Source: Pectobacterium colocasium (GTDB lineage: Bacteria > Pseudomonadota > Gammaproteobacteria > Enterobacterales > Enterobacteriaceae). From it: 64,000 nt of DNA. A model generated the notes under the pieces. The model made no database searches. It was not told the DNA's origin and saw only the letters and a program-made list of their open reading frames with translations. The stretch is from assembly GCF_020181655.1 (NCBI RefSeq), contig NZ_CP084032.1:2852001-2916000 (forward strand), read 5' to 3'. The position numbers were made by a program, and so were the translations under genes. Below, in pieces: positions 59,555 to 64,000 of the stretch. Numbering within the stretch: the first letter of the stretch is position 1; every line of letters starts with the position of its first letter.

Positions 59555-60664
59555 TTGAGCAAACATTCTCAGCCGCCACGATTTGATCTGGCCAGAATCC
59601 TGTTCAGTCTGGCGTTTATTACCATCATGATAATTGCCTGTTTTTGGGTGGTTCAGCCTTTCATTCTGGGGTTCGCCTGGGCGTGTATGGTGGTGATTGC
59701 CACCTGGCCAGTGCTGATTAAGTTTCAGGCGCTATTGTGGGGGCGACGTTCTCTGGCCGTGATCGTCATGACGCTACTGCTTATTCTGCTATTTATTGTC
59801 CCGATTGCCGTTCTTGTTAGCAGCGTAGTGGATAACAGCTCAGCGTTAATGAGTTGGGGAGCCCGACAGGAAAACTTTTCACCACCGACACTCGAGTGGC
59901 TGACGTCTATTCCTTTCGTCGGTGAAAAATTATTCAACAGTTGGCAGACATTGTTGCAAAGCGGCGGTAGCGGTCTGTTCGCCAAAGTGCAACCCTATTT
60001 TGGTAAAACGGCGACCTGGTTAGTGGCACAAGCGGCCAATATCGGTCGCTTTCTGATGCATTGCTCCCTGATGCTGATCTTCAGTGCCCTGCTGTATTAC
60101 AAAGGGGAAGCCGTGGCGAGAGCCGTGCGACATTTCGCTATCCGGCTGGGGAAAGAGCGTGGCGATGCCGCTGTCATTCTGGCAGCACAGTCGATTCGCG
60201 CTGTCGCACTAGGCGTGGTGGTTACCGCTATCGTGCAGTCGGTGTTGGGCGGAATTGGGCTGGGGCTGTCCGGTATTCCCCATACCACACTACTGACTGT
60301 ACTGATGTTTCTGTCTTGTCTGGCGCAATTGGGGCCACTTCCGGTACTGATTCCTGCCATTATCTGGCTATATTGGACGGGTGATGCCACCTGGGGCACA
60401 GTTTTGCTGGTCTGGAGCTGCGTCGTTGGCACTATCGATAACGTGATCCGCCCAGTATTGATCAGGATGGGAGCCGATCTTCCTATGCTGCTGATTCTTT
60501 CCGGCGTAATTGGCGGATTGCTGGCCTTTGGCATGATAGGGCTATTCATTGGCCCGGTCGTCCTTGCCGTTTCTTATCGTCTGCTGTTTGCCTGGATGCG
60601 TGAAATCCCCGAACCGCAGAGCATCCTCTCCGTTAATACGTCCAGCAAACCCAATAAACAATAA
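59555..60664 (+). CDS. ydiK: AI-2E family transporter/permease YdiK
   Basis: A 369-residue inner-membrane protein of the AI-2E/PerM family with about eight helices. The segments VVQPFILGFAWA, RAVALGVVVTAIVQSVLGGIGLGLSGIP, QLGPLPVLIPAIIWLYWTGDATWGTVLLVWS and GVIGGLLAFGMIGLFIGPVVLAVS match E. coli YdiK. The start is taken as TTG 59555 because GAGGA lies eight bases upstream; no ATG is near. Substrate unknown. Confidence 0.9.
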   Translation: MSKHSQPPRFDLARILFSLAFITIMIIACFWVVQPFILGFAWACMVVIATWPVLIKFQALLWGRRSLAVIVMTLLLILLFIVPIAVLVSSVVDNSSALMSWGARQENFSPPTLEWLTSIPFVGEKLFNSWQTLLQSGGSGLFAKVQPYFGKTATWLVAQAANIGRFLMHCSLMLIFSALLYYKGEAVARAVRHFAIRLGKERGDAAVILAAQSIRAVALGVVVTAIVQSVLGGIGLGLSGIPHTTLLTVLMFLSCLAQLGPLPVLIPAIIWLYWTGDATWGTVLLVWSCVVGTIDNVIRPVLIRMGADLPMLLILSGVIGGLLAFGMIGLFIGPVVLAVSYRLLFAWMREIPEPQSILSVNTSSKPNKQ

Positions 60665-60906
60665 GGGCAGTAGCACTGTTTCGTCTTTCCCGTGGGCGGT
60701 GCGCCGCCCAAGCATTGCCCATTCTCACCATCACGTCTCCGTGGCGACGCCTTTCCCCCACTTTTTCAATAGATAAAAATAGCTAATGATTAAGCCTCTA
60801 TTCTTAGGGATTAGTCCTAAAAATCTTGATATCATTTCTCTAATTCATCAATATTATTGACAATATAAAAACTCCGAGAGAGTAATTCTTAAAAGATAAT
60901 TAACTA
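60665..60906. other. Gap between ydiK and the rprA promoter
   Basis: About 240 bases without a gene. GGGCGGTGCGCCGCCC (60693-60708) is a GC-rich hairpin 29 bases after ydiK, without a T-run, and could be a weak terminator. The rest is AT-rich. Confidence 0.35.
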
Positions 60907-60950
60907 TTAGGATGATTCTTAATGACGAAATAGGACATAATCCATAGGAT
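60907..60950 (+). promoter_or_regulatory. RcsB box and -10 of rprA
   Basis: TTAGGATGATTCTTAA (60907-60922) matches the RcsB box (TAAGAATATTCCTA read on the other strand) at about 12 of 14 bases. A -10-like TAGGAT lies at 60945-60950, putting the box near -42 of a start around 60957, suited for activation. Confidence 0.65.
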
Positions 60951-60956
60951 AAATAC

Positions 60957-61066
60957 CGGAGCTAGTATTAACCTACTGTTTGTCAATGAGGTTTCCTCCT
61001 CGTCAGAGTTAGTAACGAATTGCTGTGTGTAGTCTTTGCCCATCCCCTGAGATGGGCCTTTTTTTC
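60957..61066 (+). ncRNA. rprA: Small RNA RprA
   Basis: Bases 61014-61044 (from AACGAATTGCTGTGTGTAGT through TTTGCCCATC) match the 3' half of E. coli RprA as I remember it, and are followed by a terminator GCCCATC-CCCTGA-GATGGGC-CTTTTTTT. The location after ydiK is the same as in E. coli. The 5' half has diverged. RprA is an Hfq-binding RNA that raises RpoS translation and is made under Rcs control. The 5' end is a guess within about five bases. Confidence 0.85.
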
Positions 61067-61157
61067 CTTTCATTTCTCTTCCATTCAATTACGCTTCCTC
61101 CCTTTTTTGTTACTCTCCTGTCTGCCTACTCTCAGTTCAGTTTTTCAGGAGTTTTTC

Positions 61158-62204
61158 ATGACGCCTCTCGCCGCGAAGAGATTACTACTCTGTGGCTTAT
61201 TCAGCCTTCTGACCGCCTGCGACAATCCAACACCGACGGCACAGCGCCCCTTGTTAACCATCGAAGGTAAAACGATGGGGACGTTTTACAGCGTAAAAAT
61301 TAGCGGCGACATCACCGAAGACAAAACGCAGTTGCAACGAGAAATCGATGCCTTGCTGGAGCAGGCCAATAATGACATCTCCACCTACCGTGACGATTCC
61401 GTGCTATCACGTTTTAATCAGTATCGGGGAACGGAGCCACAGCCTATCAGCAACGGCATGGCGGATATCATTCTGGCTGCGTTGCGTATCGGTAAAGCGA
61501 CCCACGGCGCGATGGATATCACCGTCGGCCCGTTGGTTAACCTCTGGGGATTCGGCCCGCAGAAGCAGCCTACACGCATCCCCAGCCAACAGCAGATCGA
61601 CTTAGCGCGGCAAAACGTTGGGTTGCGTCACCTGAAATTGATTGGCGATGAAAAAGGGGAATGGATTCAGAAGGATCTCCCGGATTTGTATGTCGACCTC
61701 TCCACGTTGGGTGAAGGGTACGGTGCGGACGTTCTTGCGCAGTTAATGACACGTAAAGGGATCACCAACTATCTGGTTTCCGTCGGCGGCGCGATTTCCA
61801 GCCGTGGCGTGAACGCCGAAGGGACGCCGTGGCGTGTAGCAATTCAGAAGCCAACCGACCAGGAAAATGCGGTACAGGCAGCGGTGAATTTGCAGGGTTA
61901 TGCCATTAGCACCTCCGGCAGCTACCGAAATTATTTTGAGCAGGACAACAAGCGCTATTCTCACGTTATCGATCCCGAGACGGGCAGACCGATTACTCAT
62001 CATCTGGTTTCCGCGACCGTGATTGCACCGACCGCACTGGAAGCCGATGGCTGGGATACCGGTTTGATGGTATTGGGCACGGAGAAAGCGTTAAAGCTGG
62101 CGGAACAGCAAGGGCTGGCGGTTTATCTGATTACCAAAACGGATAAGGGCTTTAGCGCGGTAATGACGCCGCAGTTTAAATCCTTCCTGATTGCGGCACC
62201 GTGA
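61158..62204 (+). CDS. apbE: FAD:protein FMN transferase (ApbE family lipoprotein)
   Basis: A 348-residue lipoprotein: signal RLLLCGLFSLLTAC with the lipid-attached Cys21. The ApbE features GKTMGTFYSVKI, DISTYRDDSVLSRFN, LVNLWGFGP, VDLSTLGEGYGADVLAQ, VSVGGAISSRG, STSGSYRNYF, YSHVIDPETGRP and ADGWDTGLMVLG are seen. It transfers FMN onto Thr residues of periplasmic/membrane flavoproteins such as RnfG or NqrC. ATG 61158 has CAGGA upstream. Confidence 0.93.
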   Translation: MTPLAAKRLLLCGLFSLLTACDNPTPTAQRPLLTIEGKTMGTFYSVKISGDITEDKTQLQREIDALLEQANNDISTYRDDSVLSRFNQYRGTEPQPISNGMADIILAALRIGKATHGAMDITVGPLVNLWGFGPQKQPTRIPSQQQIDLARQNVGLRHLKLIGDEKGEWIQKDLPDLYVDLSTLGEGYGADVLAQLMTRKGITNYLVSVGGAISSRGVNAEGTPWRVAIQKPTDQENAVQAAVNLQGYAISTSGSYRNYFEQDNKRYSHVIDPETGRPITHHLVSATVIAPTALEADGWDTGLMVLGTEKALKLAEQQGLAVYLITKTDKGFSAVMTPQFKSFLIAAP

Positions 62205-62232
62205 TTTTCAGCACAGCTTGCGATCAGCGGCG

Positions 62233-62280
62233 GTCGAGCGGTGGTAATGGATAGATCGTAAAGACGCTGTGAATACAGCC
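62233..62280 (+). repeat. Palindromic repeat, left-arm copy only
   Basis: This 48-base stretch matches 16558-16605 at 44 positions. The inverted right arm found at the first locus is missing here, so this is a truncated copy. It begins 28 bases after apbE. Confidence 0.75.
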
Positions 62281-62370
62281 CTATAAATTGAGGATTGCCC
62301 CACAAATCCGGGAAATAAATTTCTGTAACCACAGTGAAAATTTCGTGCGCACTAACTTCAGTCAATTTTT

Positions 62371-62567
62371 AGAGCTGTCGCAGCACGCGCCCGACATGGG
62401 GCGGTTCAATCGCCACCGCCCCATGACCCCAGGCTTTTCGCGAAATCGTGTCGCTACGCGATACCTTCGGCGTTAGTGACCGCAACTCGGGCCGCCATTG
62501 ACGCGCTCCCTGCGCGGCACTGGCTTTCGCGGCGTCCTTGCCGCTCACCCGGCTGTCACTCCCACCT
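62371..62567 (-). repeat. GC-rich structured repeat, copy B (inverted)
   Basis: The reverse complement aligns with 16829-17035 over about 195 bases. Its hairpins are CATGGGGCG/CGCCCCATG (62424-62394 region) and GCTG/CAGC (62384-62374), where copy A has CACGGGGCG/CGCCCCGTG and GCAA/TTGC. Pairing is thus kept despite base changes on both sides of the stems. Confidence 0.75.
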
Positions 62568-62635
62568 CAGCACGATTATTACGCGACTAAAAACTTTAAA
62601 AACAATACATTGGTATCTAAAAATTCATCGCAGCA

Positions 62636-64000
62636 CTAGTTGTCCTCAGCCAGATTCAGCCAGGTTTGCACCACGGTGTCTGGGTTGAGCGAGAGGCTAT
62701 CAATGCCCTGTTCCATCAGCCAGAGCGCGAAATCTTCGTGATCTGACGGCCCCTGCCCACAAATCCCGACGTATTTACCCTGTTTCTTGGCGGCTTTAAT
62801 CGCCATCGACAGCAGCGCCTTCACCGCATCGTTACGTTCGTCAAACAGCGACGATACCACGCCGGAGTCGCGGTCCAGCCCCAGCGCCAACTGCGTCATG
62901 TCGTTTGAACCGATGGAGAAGCCATCAAAGTGTTGCAAGAATTCATCGGCCAACAGCGCGTTGGACGGAATTTCGCACATCATGATGATTTTCAGGCCGT
63001 CTTCGCCACGGCGCAGGCCTTGACTCGCCAGTTCGGCAATCACCGCTTCCGCTTGCGCCACAGTGCGAACGAACGGGATCATGATCTCGACGTTCTTCAG
63101 ACCCATCACGTTACGCACGCGTTTGACTGCTTCACATTCCAGAGCAAAACAGGCTTTGAAGTCCGGCGACACATAGCGACCCGCACCGCGGAAGCCCAGC
63201 ATCGGGTTTTCTTCTTCCGGCTCATAGCGCTCACCGCCGACCAGATTGGCGTACTCGTTCGATTTAAAATCGGACAGGCGGACGATGACGCGCTTCGGTG
63301 AGAATGCCGCAGCCAGCGTCGCGATCCCTTCCACCAGCCGACCGACATAGAATTCAACCGGATCGTCGTAGCCCTGCATCAGCGTTTTGATCTCACGTTG
63401 CAGTTCCGGGGTTTGCTGATCGAATTCCAGCAGCGCACGCGGATGCACGCCAATCATGCGGTTAATGATGAATTCCAGACGCGCCAGACCGACGCCATCG
63501 TTTGGCAGGCAAGCAAAATCAAACGCACGGTCAGGGTTACCCACATTCATCATGATTTTCAGCGGCAGTGCAGGCATTTCATCAATCTGTGAACTCTTCA
63601 CGGAGAAGTCCAGCAGATCCTGATACACATAACCCGTGTCACCTTCCGCGCAAGAAACGGTCACTTTTTGCCCCTTGCGCAAACGCTCGGTCGCATCACC
63701 GCAGCCCACAACGGCAGGGATGCCCAGCTCACGCGCGATAATGGCGGCATGACAGGTGCGTCCACCACGATTGGTCACAATCGCCGCGGCCTTCTTCATG
63801 ATCGGCTCCCAGTCTGGGTCGGTCATGTCGGTTACCAGCACATCGCCCGCGTTGATCAGGTGCATCTCGCTGATGTCCTGGATCACTTTGACTTCGCCCG
63901 CACCGATGCGGTGGCCGATAGCACGACCTTCCACCAGCACCGTGCCGCTGGCAGGCAGGTGGTAGCGTTCCATCACCTGGCCGTTAGAACGTACCGTTTC
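62636..64000 (-). CDS. ppsA: Phosphoenolpyruvate synthase (5' end outside window)
   Basis: The C-terminal 454 residues are seen; the frame is still open at 64000. The phosphohistidine motif is [21 protein letters not shown]. The PEP/pyruvate-binding barrel follows with [84 protein letters not shown] and [17 protein letters not shown]. It makes PEP from pyruvate and ATP during gluconeogenesis, opposite to PykF. Confidence 0.97.
   Translation of the reverse strand, partial: ETVRSNGQVMERYHLPASGTVLVEGRAIGHRIGAGEVKVIQDISEMHLINAGDVLVTDMTDPDWEPIMKKAAAIVTNRGGRTCHAAIIARELGIPAVVGCGDATERLRKGQKVTVSCAEGDTGYVYQDLLDFSVKSSQIDEMPALPLKIMMNVGNPDRAFDFACLPNDGVGLARLEFIINRMIGVHPRALLEFDQQTPELQREIKTLMQGYDDPVEFYVGRLVEGIATLAAAFSPKRVIVRLSDFKSNEYANLVGGERYEPEEENPMLGFRGAGRYVSPDFKACFALECEAVKRVRNVMGLKNVEIMIPFVRTVAQAEAVIAELASQGLRRGEDGLKIIMMCEIPSNALLADEFLQHFDGFSIGSNDMTQLALGLDRDSGVVSSLFDERNDAVKALLSMAIKAAKKQGKYVGICGQGPSDHEDFALWLMEQGIDSLSLNPDTVVQTWLNLAEDN

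Noticed and set aside
60900..61088. Minus-strand frame of 62 codons between ydiK and apbE
   Set aside because: It runs antisense through the rprA sRNA and its terminator.
61020..61157. N-terminal extension of ApbE from ATG 61020
   Set aside because: It would translate the rprA terminator; ATG 61158 gives a correct lipoprotein signal and ribosome-binding site.

Overview
The window reads as chromosome of a soft-rot Pectobacterium or close relative (Enterobacterales, Pectobacteriaceae). Gene order pykF-lpp-ldtE-suf-menI-ydiJ-ydiK-rprA and ppsA matches the enteric backbone. Added to it are a complete periplasmic nitrate-to-ammonia pathway, an aryl-beta-glucoside operon, a secreted-type esterase and a five-gene thermostable-hemolysin cluster. 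No phage, insertion sequence or CRISPR array was seen. All assignments come from reading the sequence and remembered families; no database search was run.

Left part (1-7.7 kb): the 5' end of a urea-carboxylase-type ABC transporter binding protein runs off the window and is headed by a clear guanidine-I (ykkC) riboswitch with its own terminator. Then come a DUF3861 protein, katG, a membrane metallophosphoesterase, a DeoR-type regulator, a HAD phosphatase and a tRNA-Val(GAC).

Respiratory block (7.9-31.6 kb): narP and narQ (nitrate/nitrite two-component system) are divergent from napFDAGHBC (periplasmic nitrate reductase). Convergent to nap lie ccmABCDEFGHI (cytochrome c maturation), preceded by nrfABCDEFG (cytochrome c nitrite reductase), then a cytochrome b561. 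Sensing, nitrate reduction, nitrite reduction to ammonium and haem attachment are thus packed in about 23 kb, with FNR-like and NarP-like sites at nap and an FNR-like site at -41.5 of a predicted nrf promoter.

Thermostable-hemolysin cluster (31.8-35.9 kb): an acyltransferase-like T_hemolysin protein, an AMP-forming ligase-like protein, a haem-oxygenase-like di-iron protein, a short-chain dehydrogenase and an exported TPR protein have overlapping ends. This is the best candidate for an undescribed biosynthetic system.

Sugar block (36.2-45.1 kb): a periplasmic nucleoside hydrolase-like protein, an exported esterase, and bglG-bglF-bglB-bglH with two BglG antiterminator/terminator elements, one with an enlarged hairpin.

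Right part (45.2-64 kb): pykF with a Cra box, lpp, ldtE, sufABCDSE, a small uncharacterised gene under a perfect Fur box, menI, ydiJ, ydiK, the sRNA rprA with an RcsB box, an apbE lipoprotein gene, and ppsA running off the end. Two intergenic regions (16.5-17.1 kb and 62.2-62.6 kb) carry diverged copies of the same two repeat families, one of which shows paired base changes in its hairpins.
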